Assembly: GCA_002280855.1 (NCBI GenBank)
Contig: NCEU01000001.1
Span: forward strand, 248,001 to 312,000
DNA length: 64,000 nucleotides
Reading direction: 5' to 3'
Source of the DNA: Sphingomonadales bacterium 32-65-25
Lineage (GTDB): Bacteria; Pseudomonadota; Alphaproteobacteria; Sphingomonadales; Sphingomonadaceae
The notes below the pieces were generated by a model, which saw only the letters and a list, made by a program, of their open reading frames with translations, made no database searches and was not told where the DNA came from. Below are positions 9,244-17,909 of the stretch, one piece after another. Numbering within the stretch: position 1 is the first letter of the stretch; the number at the start of each line of letters is the position of its first letter. A program made the position numbers and the translations under genes.

Positions 9244-10170
9244 ATGCCGCATTTTCTTGATCTCGCCACTGCAACCCCTGCCGGCCTGCGGGCCATCCTG
9301 GATGATGCCCATGCCCGCAAGGCCGCGCGCGCCGGCTGGCCCAAGGGCCAGGTGGATGCCGATGCGCCGCTGGCCGGCCATGTGCTGGGCATGATCTTCG
9401 AAAAGCCCAGCACCCGCACCCGCTTTTCCTTCGACATGGGTGCCCGCCAACTGGGCGCAACCACGATCGTGTCGAGCGCTGGCGAGATGCAGCTGGGCCG
9501 CGGCGAGACCGTTGCCGATACCGCCCGCGTGCTGAGCCGGATGGTCGATGCGCTGATGCTGCGCACCAACAACCATGAAAAGCTGGAGCAGCTTGCCGAA
9601 TACGCGACGATCCCGGTGATCAACGGCCTCACCGATCTGTCGCACCCCTGCCAGGTGTTGGCCGACATCATGACCTTTGAAGAGCGCGCTGGCCGCCCGG
9701 TGACAGGTTCAACGTGGGCCTATGTCGGCGATGGCAACAACATGACCAATTCCCTGATCGAAGCCAGCTCACTGCTGAATTTCGATCTGAAAGTGGGCGT
9801 GCCGCACGGCCTTGAACCAGATTCGGGCGTGATGGCCACCGCCTGCGCGCGCGGCGGCTGCATTGATCTGGTGCACAGTGCCGAAGCGGCGGTGGAAGAG
9901 GCCGATGTCGTCGTCACCGATACCTGGGTGTCGATGGGCCAGGCCGATACCAAGGAAAAAATGGCGGCGTGCAAGCCGTTCCAGGTGAACGATGCGCTGA
10001 TGGCCAAGGCAGCGCCGGGCGCCCTGTTCCTCCACTGCCTCCCGGCCCACCGCAACGACGAAGTGACCGACAGCGTGATGGACGGCCCGGCTTCGGCGGT
10101 GTGGGACGAGGCCGAAAACCGCCTGCACGTGCAAAAATCCATCCTGCTTTGGTGTTTGGGCAAATTGTGA
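9244..10170 (+). CDS. argF: Ornithine carbamoyltransferase
   Basis: A 308-residue anabolic ornithine transcarbamylase making citrulline from ornithine and carbamoyl phosphate. Carbamoyl-phosphate binding is shown by KPSTRTRFSF, the HPCQ motif by LSHPCQVLAD, and the ornithine/closing loop by HCLPAHR. The length is normal for the family. The ATG at 9244 is preceded by GGGGAGG. The stop TGA overlaps the ATG of hslO (TGATG), so a chaperone gene is translationally coupled to the arginine genes. No arginine-operator sequence was recognised upstream of argD. Confidence 0.96.
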   Translation: MPHFLDLATATPAGLRAILDDAHARKAARAGWPKGQVDADAPLAGHVLGMIFEKPSTRTRFSFDMGARQLGATTIVSSAGEMQLGRGETVADTARVLSRMVDALMLRTNNHEKLEQLAEYATIPVINGLTDLSHPCQVLADIMTFEERAGRPVTGSTWAYVGDGNNMTNSLIEASSLLNFDLKVGVPHGLEPDSGVMATACARGGCIDLVHSAEAAVEEADVVVTDTWVSMGQADTKEKMAACKPFQVNDALMAKAAPGALFLHCLPAHRNDEVTDSVMDGPASAVWDEAENRLHVQKSILLWCLGKL

Positions 10171-11060
10171 TGCTGGCTGAAGGACTAGCTCCCACTGCCG
10201 ATCGCACGCTCAGCTTCATGGTGCCGGCCCGCAACGCCCGCGGCATGGTGGTGCGGTTGGATGCGACGCTGAACGCCATATTGGCCGCGCACGCCTATCC
10301 CGAACCCCTGATCCGGCTGCTGGCCGAAGCGCTGACACTGACCGCACTGGTTGGAGCCACCATGCGGCAGGACGATGGCCAGGTGACGGTGCAGGCTTCG
10401 GCCAAGGGCGGCGTGGTCGATCTACTGGCCTGTGACTGGCGCGCCGGCGAGCTGCGTGGTTACATCAAGTATGACGACCAAATGCCTGTTTCAGAAGGGA
10501 TGTCGCTGCCCGAATTGTTCGGCAAAGGCTATTTGGCGATCACCATCGACCAGGTGAGTTCGGAAGAACGCTGGCAGGGTATCGTGCCGCTGGAAGGCCA
10601 CAGCCTGGCCGGCGCACTGGAAGGCTGGTTCACCCAATCCGAACAATTGCCCACGCTGATGCGCATTGGCGTGGCCGGCAGCGCGGCAACCGGCTGGCTG
10701 GCCGGCGGCCTGCTGATGCAGCACCTGGCCCGCGCCGAAATCGGCGGCGAGCGGCTGGATGCCGGCGAACAGCACCCGGATTGGGAACATGTCGCCGCGC
10801 TGGCCGCCACCACGTCGGCCGAGGAATTGACCGACGCCGAATTGTCTGCCGAGCAACTGCTGTGGCGGCTGTTCCACGAAGAGCAGGTGCGCGTGGTGCC
10901 CGGCCCCAAGCCGGTGAAGGGCTGCCGCTGTTCCGCCGCGCATATCAAGGATGTGCTGATGCGCTTCCCGGAAGCCGAACGCGCCAGCATGCGCGATGAA
11001 ACCGGCGCGATTTCCGTGGATTGTCAGTTCTGCAGCCGCGTATTCGGGATCTCCGCATGA
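10170..11060 (+). CDS. hslO: Redox-regulated molecular chaperone Hsp33
   Basis: A 296-residue cytosolic holdase that is switched on by oxidation of four zinc-binding cysteines. All four are present: Cys252 and Cys254 (CRC) and Cys285 and Cys288 (CQFC), near the C-terminus as in the family. The start is the ATG at 10170 overlapping the argF stop; a longer reading from 9969 would run inside argF and has no homology. The 3' end overlaps queC by the ATGA arrangement. The argF-hslO order is a familiar alphaproteobacterial neighbourhood. Confidence 0.95.
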   Translation: MLAEGLAPTADRTLSFMVPARNARGMVVRLDATLNAILAAHAYPEPLIRLLAEALTLTALVGATMRQDDGQVTVQASAKGGVVDLLACDWRAGELRGYIKYDDQMPVSEGMSLPELFGKGYLAITIDQVSSEERWQGIVPLEGHSLAGALEGWFTQSEQLPTLMRIGVAGSAATGWLAGGLLMQHLARAEIGGERLDAGEQHPDWEHVAALAATTSAEELTDAELSAEQLLWRLFHEEQVRVVPGPKPVKGCRCSAAHIKDVLMRFPEAERASMRDETGAISVDCQFCSRVFGISA

Positions 11061-11722
11061 ACAGGCTTGCGGTCGTGCTGCTGTCGGGTGGACTGGATTC
11101 CACCACGGTTGCCGCCATCGCCCGTGCGCAAGGCTGGCGCATCCTGGCACTGACCATCGATTACAACCAGCGCCACCGCATCGAGCTGGAGCATGCCGCG
11201 CGCGTGGCGGAAACCCTGGGCGCCGAACGCCACATCGTGCTGCCGCTTGATCTCACCGGCTTTGGCGGATCGGCGCTGACGGCGGATATCGATGTTCCTA
11301 AGGGCGGCGTCGAACCCGGCATTCCAGTCACCTATGTGCCGGCGCGCAACACCATCTTCCTGTCCGTCGCGCTGGGCTGGGCGGAAGCGGCTGGCGCGCG
11401 CGACCTGTTCATTGGGGTCAACGCATTGGATTTCAGTGGCTATCCCGATTGCCGCCCGGAATTCATCGCTGCCTTCGAAGCCATGGCCAACACCGCCACC
11501 AAGGCCGGGGTGGAGGGCGAAGGCTTCAAGGTCCACACCCCGCTGATGACGCTGGACAAGGCTGGCATCATCGCGGCGGCGCAAGCGGTGAACGCGCCGC
11601 TGCACCTAACCTGGTCTTGCTATGACCCGACGCCGGCCGGCACCCCGTGCGGCCTGTGCGATTCTTGCCGCCTGCGCGGCAAGGGTTTTGCCGAGGCGGG
11701 CATCGCCGATCCGGCGCTATGA
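11057..11722 (+). CDS. queC: 7-cyano-7-deazaguanine synthase (preQ0 synthase)
   Basis: A 221-residue ATP-dependent enzyme that converts 7-carboxy-7-deazaguanine and ammonia to preQ0 in queuosine synthesis. The N-type pyrophosphatase loop is [10 protein letters not shown] near the N-terminus. The C-terminal zinc site is visible in the CYDP...PCGLCDSC stretch (C-x8-CGxC-x2-C pattern). The ATG at 11057 overlaps the hslO stop (ATGA), and its own stop overlaps the queE start in the same way. It works directly on the product of QueE, encoded next. Confidence 0.96.
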   Translation: MNRLAVVLLSGGLDSTTVAAIARAQGWRILALTIDYNQRHRIELEHAARVAETLGAERHIVLPLDLTGFGGSALTADIDVPKGGVEPGIPVTYVPARNTIFLSVALGWAEAAGARDLFIGVNALDFSGYPDCRPEFIAAFEAMANTATKAGVEGEGFKVHTPLMTLDKAGIIAAAQAVNAPLHLTWSCYDPTPAGTPCGLCDSCRLRGKGFAEAGIADPAL

Positions 11723-12351
11723 GTTACGCGGTCAAGGAATTGTTCCTCACCCTGCAAGGTGAAGGCGCGCAGACCGGGCGGCGGGCGGTATTCCTGCGCT
11801 TTGCCGGCTGCAATCTGTGGACCGGGCGGGAGGCTGACCGCGCCAAGGCCATCTGCACCTTCTGCGATACGGATTTCGTTGGCACTGATGGGCCGGGCGG
11901 CGGCAAGTTTGCCGATGCAGAAGCGCTGGCCACTGCGGTCACTGCGTGCTGGGGCGAAACGGCCGAGCATCGCCTGGTTGTCTGCACCGGTGGCGAACCG
12001 CTGCTGCAACTCGATGCGACGCTGGTCGAGGCGCTGCACGCGCGCAGTTTCGAGATCGCCATCGAAACCAACGGCACGCAGGTGCCGCCCCCCGGCATCG
12101 ACTGGATCTGCGTTTCGCCCAAGGCCGATGCGCCGCTGGCGCTGACGACCGGGAACGAGCTCAAACTGGTCTATCCGCAGCCCAAGGCGATGCCGGAGCG
12201 TTTCGAGGCCCTCGATTTTCAGCATTTCTTCCTTCAGCCCATGGATGGGCCGAACCAGGCCGAGAATATCCAGGCTGCCATCGCTCACTGCCTCGCTCAC
12301 CCACGCTGGCGGCTGAGCCTGCAGACACACAAGCTGACGGGGATTCCCTGA
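11719..12351 (+). CDS. queE: 7-carboxy-7-deazaguanine synthase, CX14CX2C radical-SAM type
   Basis: A 210-residue radical-SAM enzyme that converts 6-carboxytetrahydropterin to 7-carboxy-7-deazaguanine. Instead of the canonical CX3CX2C cluster motif it has Cys31-X14-Cys46-X2-Cys49, a variant known from other QueE proteins such as that of Burkholderia multivorans. TGGEP and the conserved [13 protein letters not shown]-terminus support the call. The ATG at 11719 overlaps the queC stop (ATGA). The gene converges on the DUF885 gene with only 4 bases between stops. QueD, which would make its substrate, is not in the window. Confidence 0.95.
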   Translation: MSYAVKELFLTLQGEGAQTGRRAVFLRFAGCNLWTGREADRAKAICTFCDTDFVGTDGPGGGKFADAEALATAVTACWGETAEHRLVVCTGGEPLLQLDATLVEALHARSFEIAIETNGTQVPPPGIDWICVSPKADAPLALTTGNELKLVYPQPKAMPERFEALDFQHFFLQPMDGPNQAENIQAAIAHCLAHPRWRLSLQTHKLTGIP

Positions 12352-12355
12352 GACC

Positions 12356-14077
12356 TCAGCGCGCCACCGTCACCTTGGCCTTCTCCCGCGCGATCCAATC
12401 CCGCATCTCTGCCTCCATCACCGGCAACGGCACCGATCCCAGGCCGAGCAGCGTGTCGTGGAAACGGCGCAGGTCAAAGCCAGCGCCCAGTGATGTTTCG
12501 GCTTCACTGCGCAGCTTGCGGATGCTCATCTCGCCCAGCTTGTAAGCCAGTGCCTGGCCGGGCCAGCTGATGTAGCGATCGACCTCGATCTCGATATCGT
12601 GGCGGGCCAGCGCCGTGTGCTCTTCCAGATAGGCAATCGCCTGATCACGGCTCCAGCCCATCAGGTGCAGGCCGGTATCGACCACGAGGCGGCTGGCGCG
12701 CCAGTTCTCGAAACTGGCGCGGCCGAACTCCTCATAGGGATTGCGATACATGCCAAGCTCGCGGCCGAGATACTCGGTGTAGAGCCCCCAGCCCTCGCCA
12801 TAGCCGGAGAAGTAGGTCTGGCGGCGGAAGGGCGGCGCGGCCGGTGCCTCCAGCGCCATGGCGCCCTGGTGGCTGTGGCCGGGCACGCATTCGTGCAGGG
12901 TAAGCGCGGTGAGCATGAACAGCGGCCGCGATTTCAGATCATAGGTGTTCATGTAACAGGCATCGAGCCCGCCGCGACCAGAGGTGTACGTGGGCGCAAT
13001 CGCATCCGCCACGGGCCGGAGCGTGAAGCGGTGGCGCGGCAGCGTGGTGAAAATGTCCTTCAGCTTCCCATCCATGCGCTTGATCACATAGGAGGAGAAG
13101 CCCAGCAGCTCATCCGGCGTGCGGGCATAGAATTGCGGATCGGTACGAAGGAAGACCAGGAAATCCTTGTATTCGCCTTTGAAACCAGACTGAACCATGG
13201 CGGCACGCAGATCGGCATCGATGCGCGCCACTTCCTTGAGGCCGATCTGGTGGATGGCATCCGGCGTCAGATCGGTGGTGGTGAACTCCTTCACCTGATC
13301 GCGATACCAGGCGACGCCATCGGGCAGATCGCGCGCGGCAGTGCTGGCGCGGGCGCCGGGCAGATATTCGGTGCGCAGGAAGGCCAGCATCCGCGTCTGT
13401 GCCGGATTGACGATGCTGTCGATCACCTCGCGGGCTTCGGCGCGCAGCTGGTCCTGCTCGAACGCCGGAATCGACGCCGGCATCAGCGCGAACGGCGCGT
13501 AGAACGGGCTATCCTTGCCTGGCTTGATCTGATTGGCCAGCGTCGCATCACGGCCCTTCATGGTGACAGCCGGCGGGGTAAAGCCCCGCTTCATGCCCGA
13601 GCGCATGTTAGCGGCATGTTCATCAAACCAGCGCGGAATGTCGCGCATCCGGCTGATATAATTGCGATACTCCTGCACCGAACGGAACGGCACCTGAGCC
13701 GGCAGATAGTTCCACACATTCACGTCGCTGTTGATCGGCATCTCATAGCTGCGCCACTTGATGCCCACCACTTCGGCCCGCAGCGATTCGGCCAGTACCG
13801 CCTTGTTCAAGCGCTCCGCAGGGGACAGTTCGACATCGGGAATGGCCGCGATTTGATCAAGCACGCCCTGCCATTGGCGCTGGCGTTCCGCCTGGCAGGC
13901 CGGAGTCACACAGGGCAGACGCGGGCCGGGCCTGGTATCCAGACCATCCTCCACCTGGCCGGTCTGCGCCAGGCGCCATTGCCATTCGGCAGTATAAACG
14001 GCCTTCAGCCGTTCATCCGCCGTCTGGGCCTGAGCAGCGCCTGCCAGAAGCAGTGCGGTGAAGATCGTGCGAATCAT
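12356..14077 (-). CDS. Exported DUF885-family metallohydrolase
   Basis: A 573-residue protein of the DUF885 family, related to metallopeptidases. A signal peptide (MIRTIFTALLLAGAAQAQ) points to the periplasm. The metal-binding signature is LHECVPGHSHQ, an HExxxGH-type motif, followed downstream by GYGEGWGLYTEYLGRELG, which carries candidate metal and substrate residues. The ATG at 14077 begins the signal peptide; the upstream in-frame ATG at 14110 would place extra residues before it and would extend the overlap with queF from its stop. Its neighbour upstream is queF, with 19 bases between the queF stop (14097) and this start. The substrate is unknown; a peptide is the common guess for this family. 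Confidence 0.85.
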   Translation of the reverse strand: MIRTIFTALLLAGAAQAQTADERLKAVYTAEWQWRLAQTGQVEDGLDTRPGPRLPCVTPACQAERQRQWQGVLDQIAAIPDVELSPAERLNKAVLAESLRAEVVGIKWRSYEMPINSDVNVWNYLPAQVPFRSVQEYRNYISRMRDIPRWFDEHAANMRSGMKRGFTPPAVTMKGRDATLANQIKPGKDSPFYAPFALMPASIPAFEQDQLRAEAREVIDSIVNPAQTRMLAFLRTEYLPGARASTAARDLPDGVAWYRDQVKEFTTTDLTPDAIHQIGLKEVARIDADLRAAMVQSGFKGEYKDFLVFLRTDPQFYARTPDELLGFSSYVIKRMDGKLKDIFTTLPRHRFTLRPVADAIAPTYTSGRGGLDACYMNTYDLKSRPLFMLTALTLHECVPGHSHQGAMALEAPAAPPFRRQTYFSGYGEGWGLYTEYLGRELGMYRNPYEEFGRASFENWRASRLVVDTGLHLMGWSRDQAIAYLEEHTALARHDIEIEVDRYISWPGQALAYKLGEMSIRKLRSEAETSLGAGFDLRRFHDTLLGLGSVPLPVMEAEMRDWIAREKAKVTVAR

Positions 14078-14096
14078 GTCTTTCCCCTCAGAAATT

Positions 14097-14546
14097 TCAG
14101 CCGCGGCCACGATAGGTGGGCACGCCCTGATCGGGCAGCCACAGGCCGTCCGGTACCGGGCCGGATTGCCAGAACACGTCGATCGGGATGCCGCCGCGCG
14201 GATACCAATAGCCTCCGATGCGCAGCCATTTCGGCTTCATCTCGGCCACAAGGCGCTGGCCAATGCCCACGGTGACATCCTCATGGAAGCCGGCGTGGTT
14301 GCGGAACGCGCCGAGGAAAAGCTTCAAGGCCTTTGATTCAACAATCGTTTCATGCGGAACATAGTCGATGACGATATGGGCAAAATCCGGCTGTCCGGTC
14401 ACCGGGCACAGCGAGGTGAATTCCGGGCAGGTAAAGCGCACCAGGAAAATCGCACCCGGCCGCGGGTTGGGCGGATAATCCAGCACCGCCGCCTCCGGAC
14501 TGGCCGGCAAGGCGCTGCTCTGGCCCAAATGCAACACGTCCACCAC
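14097..14546 (-). CDS. queF: NADPH-dependent 7-cyano-7-deazaguanine reductase
   Basis: A 149-residue unimodular QueF that reduces preQ0 to preQ1, the step after QueC. The active-site cysteine is in [12 protein letters not shown], and the family segment [15 protein letters not shown] is intact. The start is a GTG at 14546 with GGAGAG five bases upstream; GTG at 14543 is an alternative. It lies 1.75 kb from queC-queE on the opposite strand, so three consecutive steps (QueE, QueC, QueF) are clustered but in two transcription units. Upstream it diverges from sseA across a 121 bp region with a hairpin. Confidence 0.95.
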   Translation of the reverse strand: MVDVLHLGQSSALPASPEAAVLDYPPNPRPGAIFLVRFTCPEFTSLCPVTGQPDFAHIVIDYVPHETIVESKALKLFLGAFRNHAGFHEDVTVGIGQRLVAEMKPKWLRIGGYWYPRGGIPIDVFWQSGPVPDGLWLPDQGVPTYRGRG

Positions 14547-14591
14547 TTAATCTCTCCATGCTGTAACAAAGCGCGTATCATGGCCGACTAT

Positions 14592-14631
14592 GGGGGTGAC
14601 ATGCGCTGCCTGCGCAATTATGTCACGCCCC
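14592..14631 (+). promoter_or_regulatory. Structured leader hairpin upstream of sseA-metC
   Basis: A three-part stem: GGGG (14592-14595) with CCCC (14628-14631), TGACAT (14597-14602) with ATGTCA (14620-14625), and GCGC (14603-14606) with GCGC (14612-14615), closed by the loop TGCCT. A -10-like TATCAT lies at 14576-14581, so transcription could begin just before the hairpin. The CCCC could alternatively pair with the GGGG of the sseA ribosome binding site (about 14656-14661). It matches no riboswitch class I know. Confidence 0.4.
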
Positions 14632-14667
14632 ATAACGCCCAAGATTATGACGCGTGGGGAGTGCCGC

Positions 14668-15507
14668 ATGAACCTTCTGGTGTCCACTGACTGGCTTGCC
14701 GCAGAGATGGGCAAATCGGATCTGCGTATCATTGATGCCACGTTGTTCCTGCCCGCCCATGGCCGCAACGCCCGCGCCGAATTCGAAGCAGCCCATATCC
14801 CCGGCGCGGTGTTCTTCGACATCGAGGAAGTGTCGGACACCGCGAACCCCCTGCCCACCATGTTGCCGCCGGCGGAAAAATTCGCCTCGCGTTGTCAGGC
14901 GCTTGGGCTGGGCGATGGCAGCCGGATCGTGGTGTACGACAACAGCCCGCTGAAATCATCGGCACGGCTTTGGTGGATGCTGGGCCTGTTCGGCGCGCAT
15001 GAAGTGGCCATATTGGACGGCGGCTTTCCCAAGTGGCAGGCTGAAGGCCGCCCGGTGGAAAGCGGCAAGCCGATCGTGCGCCACCGCCATTTTACCGTGT
15101 GGGCCGACAAGGCTCTGGTGCGCGACATGGCCCAGATGACCGACAATCTGCGCAGCAAGGCCGAACAGGTGGTCGATGCGCGTGGTGCCGGCCGCTTTAC
15201 CGGGGCCGAACCGGATCCGCGCCCCGGCGTACGCCCCGGCCACATCCCGGGTTCGAAAAACATCCCCTACTCGGCGCTGTTCAACGAAGATGGCACCTTC
15301 AAGGCCCCGGCCGAAATCAAGGCGCTGTTTGATGCGGCCGAAATCGATCTGGGCAAGCCGCTGGTGGCCACCTGCGGTTCCGGCATCACCGCGCCGGTCG
15401 TGGCCTTTGGCGCGGCGTTGGTGGGCAAGCCCACTGTTGCCGTTTACGACGGCAGCTGGAGCGAGTGGGGCGCCAATCCGCACAACCCGGTGGTGACCGG
15501 GGCGTGA
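14668..15507 (+). CDS. sseA: 3-mercaptopyruvate/thiosulfate sulfurtransferase (SseA-type, two rhodanese domains)
   Basis: A 279-residue sulfurtransferase with an inactive N-terminal and an active C-terminal rhodanese domain. The active-site loop is CGSGIT with Cys236; the CG(S/T)G(I/V)T form indicates 3-mercaptopyruvate as donor, whereas classical thiosulfate rhodaneses have CRKG(V/I)T. The ATG at 14668 has GGGGAG seven bases upstream; the upstream ATG at 14590 lies within a leader hairpin and has no homology. Seven bases separate it from the cystathionine beta-lyase gene, so the two probably form a sulfur amino-acid operon. Confidence 0.92.
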   Translation: MNLLVSTDWLAAEMGKSDLRIIDATLFLPAHGRNARAEFEAAHIPGAVFFDIEEVSDTANPLPTMLPPAEKFASRCQALGLGDGSRIVVYDNSPLKSSARLWWMLGLFGAHEVAILDGGFPKWQAEGRPVESGKPIVRHRHFTVWADKALVRDMAQMTDNLRSKAEQVVDARGAGRFTGAEPDPRPGVRPGHIPGSKNIPYSALFNEDGTFKAPAEIKALFDAAEIDLGKPLVATCGSGITAPVVAFGAALVGKPTVAVYDGSWSEWGANPHNPVVTGA

Positions 15508-15514
15508 CAGCCCC

Positions 15515-16717
15515 ATGACTGCGAGGCGTCCGCCGCGGCCTGACCTTTCGGGACTTGGACTGGGGACTCGTCTCGCCCAGGCCGGCCGCGATCATGCCGT
15601 CGATATGGTCAACCCGCCGGTGGCGCGGGCATCCACCATCTTGTTCGAAAACCTCGCCGATCTGGATCGGGCGCTGAAAGACCCGGATGCCGGGCTCTAT
15701 TATGGCCGGCGTGGCACCCAGACCCATTGGGCGCTGGAAGACGCGCTGACCCAACTGGAGCCGGGCGCAGCAGGCACCAAGCTGTTCCCGTCGGGCGTGG
15801 CGGCCATCACCACCAGTCTGCTGAGCTGCCTGAAGGCCGGCGACGAGCTGCTGGTGACCGACAGCGCCTATGAGCCGAGCCGCAGCTTTGCCGATCATCT
15901 GCTGGGGCCGCTGGGCATCACCACCCGCTATTTTAATCCGCGCTGCGGCGGCGCCATTGCTGATGTGATTTCTGAACAGACCAAGGCCATCCTGCTGGAA
16001 TCGCCGGGTTCGCTGTCGTTCGAAATTCAGGATGTGCCGGCGATCACCGCGGTGGCGCGGGCGCGCGGCATCACCACGCTGATCGACAACACCTGGGCAA
16101 CCCCGCTGCGCCTGCAACCATTGGCACTGGGCGTGGACATCAGCATCCAGGCGCTCACCAAATATGTTGCCGGCCACAGCGACGCGATGATGGGCAGTGC
16201 CACCGCAACGCCGGCGCTGTGGCCCCGCCTGAAGGCGGCGGCGTACCGGCTCGGCCATTTCGTTTCGGCTGATGATAGCGCGCTGGTGCTGCGCGGCTTG
16301 CGCACGCTGGAATTGCGGCTGGATCGGCACGAGCAATCGGCCTTGAAGATCGCGCGTTGGCTGGAGGCGCACCCGGCTGTGGACCGCGTGTGGCATCCGG
16401 CCCTGCCCTCGCACCCTGATCACGCGCTGTTCTGTCGTGATTTCAGTGGCTCAACCGGATTGTTTGCCATGGTGCTGAAACAGGGCAGCCGGCCGGATAC
16501 CGCGGCGCTGATCGACGGCCTGCAGCATTTCGGCATCGGTTTTTCCTGGGGCGGCTATGAATCGCTGGTGCTGCCGGTCGAACTCGACCGCATCCGCACC
16601 GCCACGCAAACACCCCTGCCCGGCCCGATCGTGCGGCTTTCGATTGGGTTGGAAGATTCGGATGATCTGATCGCTGATCTCGATGCCGGATTGGCTCGCT
16701 ATCAGGCGCAGTTTTAG
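15515..16717 (+). CDS. metC: Cystathionine beta-lyase (PLP-dependent transsulfuration family)
   Basis: A 400-residue Cys/Met-metabolism PLP enzyme that cleaves cystathionine to homocysteine, pyruvate and ammonia. The PLP lysine is Lys216 in [11 protein letters not shown]. The phosphate-binding [14 protein letters not shown] and the aspartate in LIDNTWATP are also visible. GWGGYESL-type residues near the C-terminus ([12 protein letters not shown]) and the overall length match MetC rather than cystathionine gamma-synthase. Its UAG stop overlaps the UAA stop of the convergent prfB. Related family members with other substrates cannot be excluded, but MetC is the best fit. Confidence 0.9.
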   Translation: MTARRPPRPDLSGLGLGTRLAQAGRDHAVDMVNPPVARASTILFENLADLDRALKDPDAGLYYGRRGTQTHWALEDALTQLEPGAAGTKLFPSGVAAITTSLLSCLKAGDELLVTDSAYEPSRSFADHLLGPLGITTRYFNPRCGGAIADVISEQTKAILLESPGSLSFEIQDVPAITAVARARGITTLIDNTWATPLRLQPLALGVDISIQALTKYVAGHSDAMMGSATATPALWPRLKAAAYRLGHFVSADDSALVLRGLRTLELRLDRHEQSALKIARWLEAHPAVDRVWHPALPSHPDHALFCRDFSGSTGLFAMVLKQGSRPDTAALIDGLQHFGIGFSWGGYESLVLPVELDRIRTATQTPLPGPIVRLSIGLEDSDDLIADLDAGLARYQAQF

Positions 16718-17842
16718 TCCACATCCTCCACGTCGACCGCTTCGCCGGTCATCCGCTGTGACAGCGCCGCCGCCATGAACGGATCGACATCGCCATCCAG
16801 CACGTCGCTTGGGCTGGTGGAGGTGACGCCGGTGCGCAGGTCCTTCACCAGCTGATAGGGCTGCAGCACGTAGGAACGGATCTGGTGGCCCCAGCCGATA
16901 TCGGACTTGCCGGCTTCGGTCTTGGCGATTTCGGCCTCGCGGATGGCGAGTTCACGTTCATACAGCCGCGCCTTCAGCATCTTCATCGCGGTGGCGCGGT
17001 TCTTGTGCTGGCTGCGCTCGTTCTGGCAGGCGACGATCACACCGGTGGGAACGTGCGTGATGCGCACGGCGGAATCGGTGGTGTTGACGTGCTGGCCGCC
17101 AGCACCGGAGGCGCGGTAGGTATCGATCTTGAGATCGGATTCCTTGATGTCGATGTCGATCTCATCGTCCACCTGCGGATAGACCCACACGCTGGCAAAG
17201 CTGGTGTGCCGCCGGGCCGCGCTGTCGTATGGGCTGATGCGCACCAAGCGGTGGACGCCGCTTTCGGTCTTGGCCCAGCCATAGGCCTGAGCGCCCTTCA
17301 CCAGCAGGGTGGCGTTCTTGATGCCGGCGGTCTCGCCCGAGTTGAAGTCCATCAACTCAACCTTGTAGCCGTGCTTTTCCGCCCAGCGCTGATACATGCG
17401 CAACAGCATCGAGGCCCAATCCTGGCTTTCGGTGCCACCAGCGCCGCTGTTGATTTCGATATAGGTGTCGTTGTTGTCGGCTTCGCCCGACAGCAAGGCG
17501 GCCACCTTGTCGGTTTCCGCCTTGGCGGCCAGCGCTTGCAGGGCGGCAACGCCATCATCGGCCAGCGCTTCGTCACCTTCCATCTCGGCGAGTTCGATCA
17601 GCTCGCGCGTATCGGCGAGATCACGCTCAATGGTGCGGGTGGCGGTGATGGCTTCATCCAACCGACGGCGCTCGGTCATCAGGGCCTGCGCAGCCTTGGG
17701 ATTGTCCCACAGCTTCGGGTCTTCAACCCGCGCGTTCAGTTCATCGAGACGGCGAAGGGCGCGATCCCAGTCAAAGAGACCTCCTCAGCAGGTCCAGCGC
17801 CTGCTTGATCTGGAGGGTGGCATTTTCGGCTTCGGCTCTCAT
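16714..17842 (-). CDS. prfB: Peptide chain release factor 2, expressed by programmed +1 frameshift
   Basis: RF2 releases peptides at UGA and UAA. The gene is split by a conserved recoding site: a first frame from ATG 17842 encodes 23 codons ([19 protein letters not shown]...), ending at an in-frame TGA (17773-17771). The sequence around it, AGGAGG-TCT-CTT-TGA-C, has an internal ribosome-binding-like AGGAGG and a slippery CTT-TGA-C. Shifting by one base at T17773 joins it to the second frame (17772-16714), giving 375 residues, the normal length. The GGQ motif is at about residues 248-250. The stop-recognition tripeptide region reads SPY where E. coli has SPF, a change I recall from other alphaproteobacteria. 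The gene lies 67 bp downstream of the PBP1A gene. Confidence 0.95.
17769..17785 (-). promoter_or_regulatory. prfB programmed +1 frameshift site
   Basis: On the minus strand the bases read AGGAGGTCTCTTTGACT. The AGGAGG mimics a ribosome binding site just upstream of CUU, and UGA fills the A site. When RF2 is scarce the ribosome slips forward from CUU to UUU and reads GAC. The same layout in E. coli is AGGGGGTATCTTTGAC. This is autoregulation by RF2 level. Confidence 0.93.
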
Positions 17843-17909
17843 CACATGTTCCAGTGAAACAACGAAGCGGCGGGATAGAGGCACAGGCGCCGCCGCGCAA
17901 GATGGCGTG

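Noticed and set aside
7888-9645. Minus-strand frame of 585 codons across argD and argF
   Set aside because: It spans two clear genes and their intergenic region in antisense, which is explained by codon bias.
14547-14667. preQ1 or SAM riboswitch in the queF-sseA divergent region
   Set aside because: The hairpin there reads toward sseA, not queF, and shows none of the conserved blocks of preQ1, SAM-I, SAM-II or SAM/SAH classes that I know.
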